NCBI GenBank assembly: GCA_002337055.1
Contig: DDFG01000005.1
Location: forward strand, 1,078,222 to 1,142,221
Reading direction: 5' to 3'
Source of the DNA: Betaproteobacteria bacterium UBA1934
GTDB lineage: Bacteria; Pseudomonadota; Gammaproteobacteria; Burkholderiales; Rhodocyclaceae
DNA length: 64,000 nt
This document shows positions 43,347-53,048 of the stretch, piece after piece; the first letter of the stretch is position 1, and every line of letters begins with the position of its first letter. The notes below the pieces were generated by a model that worked only from the letters and a program-made list of their open reading frames with translations, was not told the DNA's origin and ran no database searches. The translations under genes were made by a program, and so were the position numbers.

Positions 43347-44867
43347 ATGATCTATGCCGCACCGGGCGCCGCGGGCGCCAAAATCCAGTACAAGGCCCGA
43401 TACGACAATTTCATCGGGGGCAAATTCGTGCCGCCGGTCAAGGGGCAGTATTTCGACGTGGTGACGCCGATTTCCGGCAAACCGTACACGCAGGCAGCCC
43501 GCTCCACGGCCGAGGACGTTGAACTGGCGCTGGACGCGGCCCACGCCGCCGCCGACAAGTGGGGCAAGGCATCGCCCGCCGAGCGCGCCAATGTACTGTT
43601 GCGGATTGCCGACCGTCTCGAAGCCAATCTCGAAATGCTGGCCTATGCCGAGACGGTGGACAACGGCAAGCCGATGCGCGAAACGCTGAATGCCGACGTG
43701 CCGCTGGCTGTCGACCATTTCCGCTACTTTGCCGGTTGTGTTCGCGCGCAGGAAGGCTCGATTTCCGAGATCAACGAAAATACCATGGCCTACCACATCC
43801 ACGAGCCACTGGGCGTGGTCGGGCAGATCATTCCGTGGAACTTCCCACTGCTGATGGCGGCGTGGAAGCTGGCTCCCGCACTGGGCGCAGGCAATTGCGT
43901 GGTGCTGAAGCCGGCTGAATCGACGCCGGTGTCGATCATCATCATGGCCGAGTTGATCGCCGATCTGCTGCCACCGGGGGTGCTCAACATCGTCAATGGT
44001 TTTGGCCGCGAAGCGGGCATGCCGCTGGCGACCAGCAAGCGCATCGCCAAGATTGCCTTCACAGGATCGACCACGACCGGGCGTGTCGTCGCGCAAGCAG
44101 CCGCCAACAACCTGATTCCGGCAACGCTGGAACTGGGCGGCAAGTCGCCAAACGTCTTCTTCGAGGACGTGATGGCGGCCGACGACAGCTTCCTCGACAA
44201 GGCCATCGAAGGTCTGGTGCTGTTCGCTTTCAACCAGGGCGAGGTGTGCACCTGCCCGTCACGGGCGCTGATCCAGGAATCGATCTACGACAGTTTCATG
44301 GAACGCTGCCTGAAGCGCATCGCCGCGATCAAACAGGGCAGCCCGCTCGATACCGAGACGATGATCGGCGCGCAGGCCTCGCAGGAGCAGATGACCAAGA
44401 TCACGTCCTACCTCGATCTCGGTCGCCAGGAGGGCGCCCAATGCCTGATCGGCGGCGCGCGCGCGAGCCTAGGTGGCGATCTGGCCACAGGCTATTACAT
44501 CCAGCCGACGGTGTTCAAGGGCCACAACAAGATGCGCATCTTCCAGGAAGAAATCTTCGGGCCTGTGCTGGCCGTGACCACTTTCAAGGATGAAGCCGAT
44601 GCGCTGGCGATCGCAAACGACACACTGTACGGCCTCGGCGCCGGCGTCTGGAGCCGCAACGGCAACATCGCCTACCGCATGGGCCGGGCGATCAAGGCGG
44701 GCCGCGTGTGGACCAACTGCTACCACGACTACCCGGCGCACGCGGCTTTCGGTGGTTACAAGGAATCGGGCATCGGTCGCGAAACGCACAAGCTGATGCT
44801 GGATCACTACCAGCAAACCAAGAACCTGCTGGTCAGCTACTCGGAGCAGAAACTCGGCTTCTTCTGA
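43347..44867 (+). CDS. NAD-dependent aldehyde dehydrogenase (AcoD/ExaC type)
   Basis: The 506-residue enzyme oxidises an aldehyde, most likely acetaldehyde, to the acid. It has the NAD-binding region [12 protein letters not shown], the proton acceptor in LELGGKSPN, and catalytic Cys301 in NQGEVCTC. The neighbours are typical of the AcoD/ExaC subgroup: a sigma-54 AcoR-like regulator and a DUF779 gene. The ATG at 43347 follows AGAGGAGACA. The exact substrate cannot be derived from sequence. Confidence 0.93.
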   Translation: MIYAAPGAAGAKIQYKARYDNFIGGKFVPPVKGQYFDVVTPISGKPYTQAARSTAEDVELALDAAHAAADKWGKASPAERANVLLRIADRLEANLEMLAYAETVDNGKPMRETLNADVPLAVDHFRYFAGCVRAQEGSISEINENTMAYHIHEPLGVVGQIIPWNFPLLMAAWKLAPALGAGNCVVLKPAESTPVSIIIMAELIADLLPPGVLNIVNGFGREAGMPLATSKRIAKIAFTGSTTTGRVVAQAAANNLIPATLELGGKSPNVFFEDVMAADDSFLDKAIEGLVLFAFNQGEVCTCPSRALIQESIYDSFMERCLKRIAAIKQGSPLDTETMIGAQASQEQMTKITSYLDLGRQEGAQCLIGGARASLGGDLATGYYIQPTVFKGHNKMRIFQEEIFGPVLAVTTFKDEADALAIANDTLYGLGAGVWSRNGNIAYRMGRAIKAGRVWTNCYHDYPAHAAFGGYKESGIGRETHKLMLDHYQQTKNLLVSYSEQKLGFF

Positions 44868-44882
44868 TCGTCGCTCACCTTT

Positions 44883-44910
44883 GCGGGCGGGGGCATCCTC
44901 GCCCGCTTTT
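44883..44910 (+). terminator. Terminator between the aldehyde dehydrogenase and DUF779 genes
   Basis: GCGGGCG (44883-44889) pairs with CGCCCGC (44900-44906) and is followed by TTTT. It probably reduces, rather than prevents, read-through into the DUF779 gene 15 bases later. Confidence 0.7.
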
Positions 44911-44924
44911 CTGGAGACCTCACC

Positions 44925-45290
44925 ATGGTCGAGAAAGTGGTCGCAACGCCGGCAGCGCTGGCGTTGATTGCGCTGCTCAAGGAAAAGCACGGCCCCAGCC
45001 TGATGTTTCACCAGTCGGGCGGCTGTTGCGACAACAGCGCCGCCAACTGTTACCTGCCCGGTGAAATCACCATCGGTCAGGGCGACGTGTATCTCGGTGA
45101 AATCGGCGGCTGCCCGTTCTACATTGGTCGGGCGCAATACGAGTACTGGAAGCACACGCAACTGATTATCGACGTGATCGATGGCCGCGGCGGTACTTTT
45201 TCGCTGGAAGGACCCGAAGGCAAGGCGTTCCACACCCGCTCAAGGGTGTTTACCGACGCTGAACTGGCCGAGCTGGCTGCGGCGGGTTGA
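44925..45290 (+). CDS. DUF779 protein
   Basis: A 121-residue protein of the DUF779 family, recurrently encoded next to AcoD/ExaC-type aldehyde dehydrogenases. Cysteine-containing motif GGCCDNSAANC near residue 33 and EIGGCPFYIG near residue 60 look like metal ligands. The ATG at 44925 follows GGAGACC. A role in support of the dehydrogenase is inferred from the genomic pairing only. Confidence 0.88.
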   Translation: MVEKVVATPAALALIALLKEKHGPSLMFHQSGGCCDNSAANCYLPGEITIGQGDVYLGEIGGCPFYIGRAQYEYWKHTQLIIDVIDGRGGTFSLEGPEGKAFHTRSRVFTDAELAELAAAG

Positions 45291-45311
45291 CCCCGCCGCG
45301 CCTGCAAGCCA

Positions 45312-46166
45312 TCAATACAGGACTTCGTGCCAGCGGCCTTCGGCGACCATCACGCCCTTGATGGTCTGCCAAGCAATCGCCGAGCCGGCGATGCTGGCCA
45401 GGGTCTTGTCCACCCCTTCCAGCATCGCCTCGGCGCCGGCGATGAAGACCTGGGTGTCCTTGCCGTTAAGCATTTCCAGCACCTCGTTGGCGTACTGTTC
45501 GATGGCTTGCCCCAGCGCCACCGGCGCTTGTAGCGCCGGACGCGGGCTGACCGCCTGGATTGCCTTGAAACTGGCCTGATCGAAATACTGGGCGAGGTCC
45601 TGATTTTCGTCGTTCATGTACAGCATTTCTAGGCCGGTGTGTGCGCCGTAGAACATCCGTACCTTGCCTTCCCATCCGCCCAGTTTCTCGTAGAGATGAC
45701 GAATATAGGCGCGGAAGGGCGCTATGCCGGTGCCCATGCCGATCATCAGCAGATCCGCTTTCCGATTGGCCGGTACCGGGAAAACGAGGCCGACCGGCCC
45801 GTCGAAACGGATGCTCTGGCCGGGTTGCAAATCGCACAGGTAGTTGGAGGCGACGCCCTTGTATTCCTCGCCGCTGAAATCATCCACATAGAAGCATCGA
45901 CGCACGCAGAGCGTGAATTCGCTACTCTCCGGCGAAACGGCTTCGGGATCGGCGATGGTATATAGCCGTGCGTGATAGGGATTGCCGTACAGGCCTGGCG
46001 CGAGCACACGAATACTCTGACCGGGCTTGGCTTCGAAGCCAAGATCTGCGGTGCGGAACACCAGGTGGCGGACTTCTTCCGCCGAGGTCGCCGGGGTAAT
46101 GCGGTTGGAGCTGATCAACTGGGCGGAAAAATGCGTAGCGTCATTGTGAATGGTCGGACTGGTCAT
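45312..46166 (-). CDS. Ferredoxin/flavodoxin-NADP+ reductase
   Basis: The 284-residue flavoenzyme has the FAD-binding motif RLYTIA near residue 67, an NADP-binding GMGTGIAPFRAYI near residue 145 and a C-terminal aromatic ending (HEVLY) as in plant-type FNRs. It exchanges electrons between NADPH and ferredoxin or flavodoxin in the cytoplasm. Convergent with the DUF779 gene. No ferredoxin partner is adjacent. Confidence 0.88.
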   Translation of the reverse strand: MTSPTIHNDATHFSAQLISSNRITPATSAEEVRHLVFRTADLGFEAKPGQSIRVLAPGLYGNPYHARLYTIADPEAVSPESSEFTLCVRRCFYVDDFSGEEYKGVASNYLCDLQPGQSIRFDGPVGLVFPVPANRKADLLMIGMGTGIAPFRAYIRHLYEKLGGWEGKVRMFYGAHTGLEMLYMNDENQDLAQYFDQASFKAIQAVSPRPALQAPVALGQAIEQYANEVLEMLNGKDTQVFIAGAEAMLEGVDKTLASIAGSAIAWQTIKGVMVAEGRWHEVLY

Positions 46167-46340
46167 GATGGTTGCGCCTCAAGAAATGCCTTGCTGTTCG
46201 GACTGCTTTTCGGCCGGCCGCGGATTGGGTTCCCTTCGCTCGGTAGGGTCATCATACAGAATGGTGAAATCTTACCCAAGCTGCCGGAAAATGGCCCATT
46301 GCGCTACAATATCGGCCCTGCCGCCAAAGCGGCGGGAAGT

Positions 46341-46520
46341 GCATAAGGTGCCGCGCGAGAGACCTCGAGCGCGGTTAAACGGGAAAGCGGTGCGCGTGCC
46401 ATACACGCCAAGCCGCTGCTGCCCCCGCAACGGTAAGCAAGTGCGGATCGGTCATCATGCCACTGGACGACAGTCTGGGAAGGCGACCGGTCAAGACTTG
46501 CGAGCCCGGATACCGGCCTC
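46341..46520 (+). promoter_or_regulatory. Cobalamin (AdoCbl) riboswitch
   Basis: The leader contains conserved cobalamin riboswitch core segments: AAGCCGCTGCTGCCCCCGCA with CGGTAAGCAAG around 46410-46440, GCCACTGG and GTCTGGGAAGG near 46459-46483, and the B12 box AGCCCGGATACCGGCC at 46503-46518. It lies upstream of btuB and should lower expression when cobalamin is plentiful. The 5' end is approximate. Confidence 0.92.
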
Positions 46521-46646
46521 TGTGCATTGGAGCGGAAGGGCCACGGGGTGGTGGCGCCGGTATTTACCGACGTTTTCTCCTGCGGTTTTTCCATTTTTGC
46601 GATGACCACCGGCGCGCGGGGACGCCCGCCGGCACAGGGAGAAAAC

Positions 46647-48629
46647 ATGCATCCGACCCGATGTGGCGCGCGCCTGACGCGCATCGCCGCCACCCTTACC
46701 ATGCTGGGCCTGCTTGCCCCGGCGTTTGCCCAAACCCCGACACCGCAGGTGGTGGTGAGCGCCAGCCGCTTTGCCGACAGCGACCCGCGCTTGCCGGCCA
46801 ATATCAGCATCATCGACGCCGAAGATATTCGCAATTCGCCGGTGCGCGACCTGCCCGGCATTCTCAAGAGCCGCGCCGGCATCGAAGTGCGTTCGCTCTC
46901 CGGCAGCCAGGGCATGGATGCCGCCGTCGATCTGCGCGGCTTCGGCGACACGGCCGGCAGCAACACGCTGATCCTGCTCGATGGCCAGCGCCTGAATCCG
47001 ATCGACCAGAGCGGCGTCAGTTGGTCGGCGATTCCAATTGACGGGGTGCAGCGCATCGAGATCATTCGCGGCGCCGGCACTGTGCTGTACGGCGACCGTG
47101 CCAGCGGCGGCGTCATCAACATCGTCACCGACAAGTCCGCCGCGCCGTCGGCGAGCGTGACTGCCACACTGGGCAGCAACGACTATCGCGGCCTCAACGC
47201 CGAGGCCGCCGGCAGTCAGGGCAATCTGTATGGCCGCGTGCTCGCGCACTATGCCGCCGGCGATGGCTGGCGTCGCAACAACCGCTTCGAGCAGAGCAGC
47301 TTGTCCGGTCGCGGCGGAGTGCGTCTTCAGGCCGATGGCGAGGTGTTTGTCGATTATGCCCTGTACCGCGACGAAGCCGGCTTGCCCAGCTATCTGGCCA
47401 CGATGGCCTATCACAACCGCCCGCGCGACACGCGCACGCCATACGACAAGCAGGAACGCGAAGGATATCGCCTGCGGCCGGGGGTGGCGCTGGCGCTGAC
47501 CGATACGCTGCGCGTGGAGGCGGAAGCCAGCTTGCAGCACGAGGATTTCAAATCGCAGTATGTCTCCTTCGGCAGCAATGGCGACCGGGACACCGACAAC
47601 TGGTCGGTGACGCCGCGCCTGCGCTGGCAGCACGGCCTGGGCGCGCTGCCGAGCGAGACTGTGGTGGGTCTCGATTACTACGTTGGCGACGTCGATGCCA
47701 TCTATTCGAGTTCGCCGGCGCAGGGCGCGAAACAGACCAGCCGCGCGCTGTATGTGCAGAACCAGACCCGTTTCGGCGACTGGACGCTGACCCTGGGCGA
47801 CCGCCAGCAGCGGATGACGCAGAGCGTCTATCAACGCGCCTATCCGGCCTGGTACTCGCCGGCGATGGAAGGCGAGCAGAGCAAGCGTCGCAACGCCGCC
47901 GACGCCGGCCTGACCTATACCGGCAACGGCTGGCGCGCCTACGGCAAGGTGGGGACAACTTACCGCTTCGCCAATACCGACGAGTTGTTTGCCTACGACC
48001 CCTTCACCGGTGCGCCCATGTTTGCCGGCGCCCTGCGTCCGCAGCACGGCACCATCCGCGAAGTCGGTGTCAGCCTGAGGATCGATCGCGTCTCGGCGCG
48101 CGCCTCGGCTTACCGGATGACGCTGGTCGACGAAATCGGCTACGACGGTAACCTGTTCGCCAACGTCAATCTTGACCCGACTCGCCGCCAGGGCGCCGAG
48201 GTCGAAGTCGACTGGCGCCTCGGCGACAGTCTCAAGGCTCGCCTGGCCTATGCCTATACCGACGCCACCTTCCGTTCCGGAGCCTACGACGGCAAGCGTG
48301 TGCCGCTGGTGGCGCGTAACAGCGGCTCGGCCGAGGTGGTCTGGGACGGCGGCGCCTGGGGCCGTTACACGGTGGCGGCCAACAGCATCGGCGACCGCCC
48401 GTACAGCGGCGACTTCGCCAACATCCACGGGCAGCTTGCTGGCTATACGACGGTCGATCTGCAAGCGGCGTGGAACTGGAAGCCGGTGACGCTCACCATG
48501 CGCCTGCTCAATGCGCTCGATAAGCGCTACGCGCCCTATGCCGGCTACTCGCCCTTCATCGCCGATCATTACTACTATCCGGCCGATGGGCGCACACTGT
48601 TCGTCTCGGCCCGTGTCGATATGAAGTAA
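46647..48629 (+). CDS. btuB: TonB-dependent cobalamin receptor BtuB
   Basis: A 660-residue outer-membrane receptor. A signal peptide (residues 1-28, ending PAFA) is followed by a TonB box region, a plug domain (DGQRLNPIDQ, IEIIRGAGTVLYG) and a 22-strand barrel that ends in a short aromatic tail region (LFVSARVDMK). The ATG at 46647 is preceded by AGGGAGAA and follows the riboswitch leader. It imports cobalamin and is followed by the ABC genes btuC and btuD. Confidence 0.93.
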   Translation: MHPTRCGARLTRIAATLTMLGLLAPAFAQTPTPQVVVSASRFADSDPRLPANISIIDAEDIRNSPVRDLPGILKSRAGIEVRSLSGSQGMDAAVDLRGFGDTAGSNTLILLDGQRLNPIDQSGVSWSAIPIDGVQRIEIIRGAGTVLYGDRASGGVINIVTDKSAAPSASVTATLGSNDYRGLNAEAAGSQGNLYGRVLAHYAAGDGWRRNNRFEQSSLSGRGGVRLQADGEVFVDYALYRDEAGLPSYLATMAYHNRPRDTRTPYDKQEREGYRLRPGVALALTDTLRVEAEASLQHEDFKSQYVSFGSNGDRDTDNWSVTPRLRWQHGLGALPSETVVGLDYYVGDVDAIYSSSPAQGAKQTSRALYVQNQTRFGDWTLTLGDRQQRMTQSVYQRAYPAWYSPAMEGEQSKRRNAADAGLTYTGNGWRAYGKVGTTYRFANTDELFAYDPFTGAPMFAGALRPQHGTIREVGVSLRIDRVSARASAYRMTLVDEIGYDGNLFANVNLDPTRRQGAEVEVDWRLGDSLKARLAYAYTDATFRSGAYDGKRVPLVARNSGSAEVVWDGGAWGRYTVAANSIGDRPYSGDFANIHGQLAGYTTVDLQAAWNWKPVTLTMRLLNALDKRYAPYAGYSPFIADHYYYPADGRTLFVSARVDMK

Positions 48630-48632
48630 GCC

Positions 48633-49610
48633 ATGCCCAGCCGCCGCCGCATCCTGCTTGTTCTCGCCGCACTGCTGATGCTGGCCGGTGCCGCCTTTGC
48701 GGCGGCGCTGGCGGCCGGCAGTCTGCCGGTTGGGGCGGTGGATGTGGTCGGCGCGCTGGTCGGCAGCGATGCGCCGGGTGCCGATATCGTCCGCCAGCTG
48801 CGCCTGCCGAGGGCGCTGGCGGCTTTTGCCTGTGGCGGCTTGCTCGCTTTTGCCGGCACCTTGATGCAGGTGCTGTTGCGAAATCCGCTGGCGGATCCAT
48901 ACGTCCTCGGCGTTTCCGGCGGCGCCAGCGTGGGCGCGTTACTGGCCATCGTGTGCGGTTGCGCAAGCCTGGGCGTGGACGGATTCGCCTTTTTGGGCGC
49001 CCTGGCGGCATTGCTTCTGGTCTTTGGACTGGCCCACGGCGACGGTAGCTGGACGCAGACCCGCCTGCTGCTGACGGGTGTGATTGTCGCCGCCGGATGT
49101 GGTGCGGTGGTGGGCCTCTTGCTGACATTGGCGCCGGAGCGCCAGTTGCGCGGCATGTTGTTCTGGCTGATGGGCGATCTCGGCGACGCCACTGCGCCGG
49201 GGCTGGCGCTGGCGGTGCTGGCGCTGGCGCTGATCCTGGCGCTGCCTTTTGCGCGCGAGCTCAATCTGCTGGCGCGCGGGCCGCAAACGGCGCGAGCGCT
49301 CGGCGTCGCGGTGCCGCGCCTGAACCGGCTGATCTACTTGCTCGCTGCGCTGGCGACGGCGGTGGCGGTCAGCCAGGGGGGCGCCATCGGCTTTGTCGGG
49401 CTGATTGTGCCGCACGGGGTGCGCCTGGTCGCCGGCAACGATCAGCGCCTGCTGCTGCCTGCTTCCGCGCTGGCGGGCGGTGCCCTGCTGCTGATGGCCG
49501 ACACGCTGGCGCGCAGCGTGCTGGCGCCGATGCAACTGCCGGTGGGTGTGCTGACGGCCTTGATCGGCGTACCGGCGTTTCTCGTGTTGCTGGGCAGGCA
49601 TCCGCGATGA
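48633..49610 (+). CDS. btuC: Cobalamin ABC transporter permease BtuC
   Basis: The 325-residue protein belongs to the FecCD/BtuC permease family with about ten hydrophobic segments and the motifs LRLPRALAAFACGGLLA and RNPLADPYVLGVSGGA, plus the GAIGFVGLIVPHGVRL coupling loop. It starts three bases after btuB. It imports vitamin B12 with BtuD and a periplasmic binding protein; a BtuF-like gene lies at 55.6 kb. Confidence 0.93.
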   Translation: MPSRRRILLVLAALLMLAGAAFAAALAAGSLPVGAVDVVGALVGSDAPGADIVRQLRLPRALAAFACGGLLAFAGTLMQVLLRNPLADPYVLGVSGGASVGALLAIVCGCASLGVDGFAFLGALAALLLVFGLAHGDGSWTQTRLLLTGVIVAAGCGAVVGLLLTLAPERQLRGMLFWLMGDLGDATAPGLALAVLALALILALPFARELNLLARGPQTARALGVAVPRLNRLIYLLAALATAVAVSQGGAIGFVGLIVPHGVRLVAGNDQRLLLPASALAGGALLLMADTLARSVLAPMQLPVGVLTALIGVPAFLVLLGRHPR

Positions 49611-50374
49611 CGGCATTGCTGGCCACCGAGAATCTGCGCGTCGCGCTTGGCGAGCGCGTGTTCTGCCATCAACTGGATCTGCGGCTGGCAGCGGGCCAGA
49701 TGCTGGCGGTGCTCGGTCCGAACGGCGCGGGAAAGACGACCCTGCTGCACACCCTGGCCGGGCTGCGAGCCGCCGATGGCGGGCGCATCCTGCTCGAGGG
49801 ACGCCCCTACGAAGACTGGACAGGCGACGCGGCGGCCCGGTGCCGTGCCTTGTTGTTGCAGCAGCAACCCGATTATTTCGCCTCGACCGTGCTGGAAACG
49901 ACGCTGGTCGGGCGGCATCCGCATCTTGGCCGATGGGGATGGGAAGGCCCGGCCGACCTCAAGATTGCACGCGCCGCGCTGACCGCGCTGGGCATGGAGG
50001 GTACAGCCTCGCGCGACATTCTCAGTCTCTCCGGCGGCGAACGGCAGCGCGTGGCGCTGGCGGCGCTCCTGACCCAGCAGCCGCGCCTGTTCCTGCTCGA
50101 CGAACCGTTGAATCACCTCGATCTGCATTATCAGGTGGCAGTGCTGGAGCTGTTCAGGCAACTGGCCGACCAGGGACGTGGCGTCGTGATGGTGTTGCAC
50201 GACATCAATCTGGCGGCGCGCTATGCCGATCAGGCGTTGCTGCTGGATGGGCGGGGCGGGGCGGTGTGCGGGCCGATGGCCGAGGTTCTGCGCGGCGACA
50301 GGCTGAGTCATGCCTTCGGGCATCCACTCCGATCGTTCACGGTAGACGGACGCACCTTGTTCTTCCCGGACTGA
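49607..50374 (+). CDS. btuD: Cobalamin ABC transporter ATPase BtuD
   Basis: A 255-residue ABC ATPase: Walker A GPNGAGKTT, signature LSGGERQRVALAA, Walker B LFLLDEPLNHLD and switch His in VLHDIN. The ATG overlaps the btuC stop by four bases. The riboswitch-controlled btuB-btuC-btuD context defines it as the vitamin B12 importer motor rather than an iron-siderophore one. Confidence 0.92.
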   Translation: MTALLATENLRVALGERVFCHQLDLRLAAGQMLAVLGPNGAGKTTLLHTLAGLRAADGGRILLEGRPYEDWTGDAAARCRALLLQQQPDYFASTVLETTLVGRHPHLGRWGWEGPADLKIARAALTALGMEGTASRDILSLSGGERQRVALAALLTQQPRLFLLDEPLNHLDLHYQVAVLELFRQLADQGRGVVMVLHDINLAARYADQALLLDGRGGAVCGPMAEVLRGDRLSHAFGHPLRSFTVDGRTLFFPD

Positions 50375-50406
50375 ACCACTACATTAGGGGTTCTGTCTGA
50401 GTCTGT
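50373..50406. repeat. Hairpin motif, copy 2 (shared with 12160-12194)
   Basis: GAACC (50373-50377) pairs with GGTTC (50389-50393); TGTCTGAGTCTGT follows. Twenty of 23 bases at 50384-50406 match copy 1 and the stem varies in a compensated way. It lies between btuD and the hemolysin III-type gene. Confidence 0.45.
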
Positions 50407-50434
50407 AGCGACCGTTTTTTCGGAGATTAGGCCT

Positions 50435-51097
50435 GTGTCCTTCGTTCCCACTTACTCTCTCGGCGAGCAGATCGCCAATGGCGTCACGCATGGCGTCGGG
50501 ATCGTCGCGGCCATCGCTGGTCTGGCGGTGCTGACGGCTTTCGCCACGCTGCATGGCGACGCCTGGCATGTAGTCGGATGCGCGATTTTCGGGGCCACGC
50601 TGATCCTGCTTTACACGACTTCCACCCTGTATCACAGCGTCTACGCCCAGAAACTGAAGCCGCTTTTCCGCGCGCTCGATCATTCCGCCATCTTTCTGCT
50701 GATTGCGGGTACCTACACGCCCTTCATGCTCGTGAATCTGCGCGGCCCTTGGGGCTGGTCGTTGCTGTCGGTGATCTGGACCCTCGGCGTGGGCGGCATC
50801 ATCCTGCGCTTGGCTCTGAAAGGGCGCTACCACGGCCTAGTGGTCGGCTTCTATATTGCGATGGGCTGGGTAATCGTGATTGCCATCAAGCCGCTGCTCG
50901 ACCATCTGGAGGGCGGCGGCCTGGCCCTGCTGGCCGGCGGCGGTCTGGCTTATACACTGGGTGTGGTGTTCTACAAATGGCGGCGCTTGCCATACAACCA
51001 TGCCATTTGGCACGGTTTCGTGCTGCTGGGTAGTTGTCTGCACTATTTCGCGGTGCTGTACTACGTCATTCCCTGGCCGGCTCAAGCCACCAGTTGA
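50435..51097 (+). CDS. Hemolysin III / YqfA family membrane protein
   Basis: The 220-residue protein has seven hydrophobic segments and the family motifs NGVTHGVG near the N-terminus, YHSVY, ALDHSAIFLLIAGTYTPF and the late NHAIWHGFVL, with the conserved histidines and Asp of the CREST/AdipoR-like superfamily. It starts with GTG at 50435, with a GGAG element upstream. Its stop overlaps the convergent phosphatase gene by 16 bases. Function is unknown; hemolysis is not established for the family. Confidence 0.88.
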   Translation: MSFVPTYSLGEQIANGVTHGVGIVAAIAGLAVLTAFATLHGDAWHVVGCAIFGATLILLYTTSTLYHSVYAQKLKPLFRALDHSAIFLLIAGTYTPFMLVNLRGPWGWSLLSVIWTLGVGGIILRLALKGRYHGLVVGFYIAMGWVIVIAIKPLLDHLEGGGLALLAGGGLAYTLGVVFYKWRRLPYNHAIWHGFVLLGSCLHYFAVLYYVIPWPAQATS

Positions 51098-51693
51098 TCT
51101 TCAGGGCTGTTCACTTCGGTCATTCCCTGCGCGTCGACGCGTAGCCAGACGGCTTCGCCATTTTTGCGCTTGAGCGGCAAGGCGCGGTCGCGTGGAACGT
51201 TCCGGGCTTCTCGCGTGATGACGTCCATCACCCAGCCATGCGTCACCACCAGGCAGCGCTGACCGCGATGTTCGGACGCGATGTCGGTCAGACAGGCGAG
51301 CACGCGATCAGCAAAATCGTTCAGAGCCTCGCCGTCTTCCAGTTCGATGGCCGGATTGCGGAGATGGATTTGTTCGCACAGCACCGGATCAAGCTCGGCC
51401 AGGCGGGATTTCGGCAAGCCTTGCACCTTGCCGAAATGACGCTCCCTCAGGTCGTTACGCGCCAGCGGTGTCGCCAGACCGAGCGACGTGGCGAGAATGT
51501 CGGCGGTCTCGAAGGCGCGGACGAGCGGGCTGGCATAAACCCTGTCGAAGCGGCAGTGCCGCAATGTCTGCGCCAGCGTTTTGGCCTGTTCGCGGCCGGT
51601 GTCGTTCAGAGGGATATCGAGCGAACCTTGCAGGACGCTCAGACGATTCCATTCCGTCTCGCCGTGGCGGACGACGCACATCAGGGTTTCCAT
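51082..51693 (-). CDS. Histidine phosphatase family protein
   Basis: The 203-residue protein carries the RHGETEWNR catalytic motif near residue 10, the second histidine in VVTHGWVMD near residue 150 and glutamate in ERHFGKVQG. It is like cobalamin phosphatase CobC or phosphoglycerate mutase-like enzymes; the substrate is not fixed by sequence. The ATG at 51693 (METLMC) is preferred to upstream TTG codons. Nearby cobalamin genes make a CobC-like role thinkable only. Confidence 0.88.
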   Translation of the reverse strand: METLMCVVRHGETEWNRLSVLQGSLDIPLNDTGREQAKTLAQTLRHCRFDRVYASPLVRAFETADILATSLGLATPLARNDLRERHFGKVQGLPKSRLAELDPVLCEQIHLRNPAIELEDGEALNDFADRVLACLTDIASEHRGQRCLVVTHGWVMDVITREARNVPRDRALPLKRKNGEAVWLRVDAQGMTEVNSPEDQLVA

Positions 51694-51709
51694 CAACAAA
51701 TTCTCGGCA

Positions 51710-53029
51710 TTATCGGTTCAGGTAACGGCAGTGGGTTTCGCGCAACCTGAAGGCGAAGATCAGACTCAGAGTCAATGCGCAACTCATGACCAGAAAACTG
51801 TACTGGTAGTTTTCGGGAGCGTAAAGCCGGGCGCCGCTCTCGCTGATGCGACCGCCCCAGCCGAGATCCATCAGGTGGCCGATCAGCGGCTGCATGATGG
51901 CTGCGCCGAGAAAGGTACCCGTGTTGACTACGCCGGTGGTCATGCCGGAAAGGGCGGGTGCGTTGACTTCCTTGGTGGCTGCCAGGGTGATGGTATAGGC
52001 CGTGGCGAAGAATCCAAGCAATGTGAAGAGTGGCAAGCTCAGTGTGGTGGGGAGAGGCAGGGCCAGCTGGATCGGAATCCAGCATGCAAAAACGCCGCAA
52101 GTAAAACTGAGCAGAACCGGTTTGCGCCGTTGCAGCCGATCAGAAATTGCGCCCACGGCGAAGGAACCGACCGCAAAACCCACGATCATCCACGTCGCAT
52201 GCGCGGCGGCCGTGGCGCGGTCGAAACCCTGCACGTCGCGCAGCCATGGCACGCCCCACAGCCCCGCCAGCGTGAAAAAGGTACCACCCATGCCCATGCT
52301 GACGACAAATCCCGGCCAGGTGTCGGGGTTCTTCAGCACGCCGAGCAGGCTTGCGAGCCACGACGATTGCATTTCGCTGTGCGCCGCTTTGCCCTCGAGT
52401 TCGCGCATCGAGGGCAGACCGGCTTCGGCTGGGCGGTCGCGGACGAGCAACCAGACAATGACGGCGACTGCGAGCAGCAGCATGGCAAGGACAGTCATGA
52501 CGGTGCGCCAGCCGGCAAAATGCAGCGACCAGGCCAGCGGCGTTGCCGCACAGAGCCCACCGATGTTGCCGAGCAGAATGGTCAGTCCGGTGACCGAGGC
52601 AAACTGCCTTTCGTAAAACCATTGCGCGACGAACTTCAGAATGGCGATGAAAGTAGCGGAGGTGCCGATGCCTACCAGAAAGCGGCCGATACTGGCCAGC
52701 CAGAGCGAATCCGCCAGCGCGAACAGCAAGCCGCCCGCGCCGGCGAGCGTGCAACCGATGGCGACAATGCGGCGCGTGCCCAGCGTATCCGCCAGCACGC
52801 CGGCGGGAATTTGCATCAAGGTATAGGCATAGAAATAAGTCGCCGCGAGGATGCCGAGCGAGGTGCCGGTGGTCGAGAAACTGACTTGTAGTTCGCTGGC
52901 AAGTACACCCGGAGCCAGTCGATGAAAATAAGCCAGCATGTAGGCCGCGATGAGCAGCGCGTAGCTTCCCCAGCGGATGCGCGCGGCACGACGGAGATTG
53001 ATGTCGCTCATGGCGGACGGAGCAGTCAT
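51710..53029 (-). CDS. MFS transporter
   Basis: A 439-residue twelve-helix major facilitator with the inner loop motif GVLADTLGTRRIV between helices 2 and 3 and AISDRLQRRKP between helices 8 and 9. It may start at 53029 or at 53011 (MSDINL). The gene follows the TonB receptor by about 20 bases and probably forms a unit with it. The substrate cannot be named; a ferried outer-membrane substrate is the natural guess. Confidence 0.87.
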   Translation of the reverse strand: MTAPSAMSDINLRRAARIRWGSYALLIAAYMLAYFHRLAPGVLASELQVSFSTTGTSLGILAATYFYAYTLMQIPAGVLADTLGTRRIVAIGCTLAGAGGLLFALADSLWLASIGRFLVGIGTSATFIAILKFVAQWFYERQFASVTGLTILLGNIGGLCAATPLAWSLHFAGWRTVMTVLAMLLLAVAVIVWLLVRDRPAEAGLPSMRELEGKAAHSEMQSSWLASLLGVLKNPDTWPGFVVSMGMGGTFFTLAGLWGVPWLRDVQGFDRATAAAHATWMIVGFAVGSFAVGAISDRLQRRKPVLLSFTCGVFACWIPIQLALPLPTTLSLPLFTLLGFFATAYTITLAATKEVNAPALSGMTTGVVNTGTFLGAAIMQPLIGHLMDLGWGGRISESGARLYAPENYQYSFLVMSCALTLSLIFAFRLRETHCRYLNR

Positions 53030-53048
53030 CGATGGTGACGGGGCGCGG

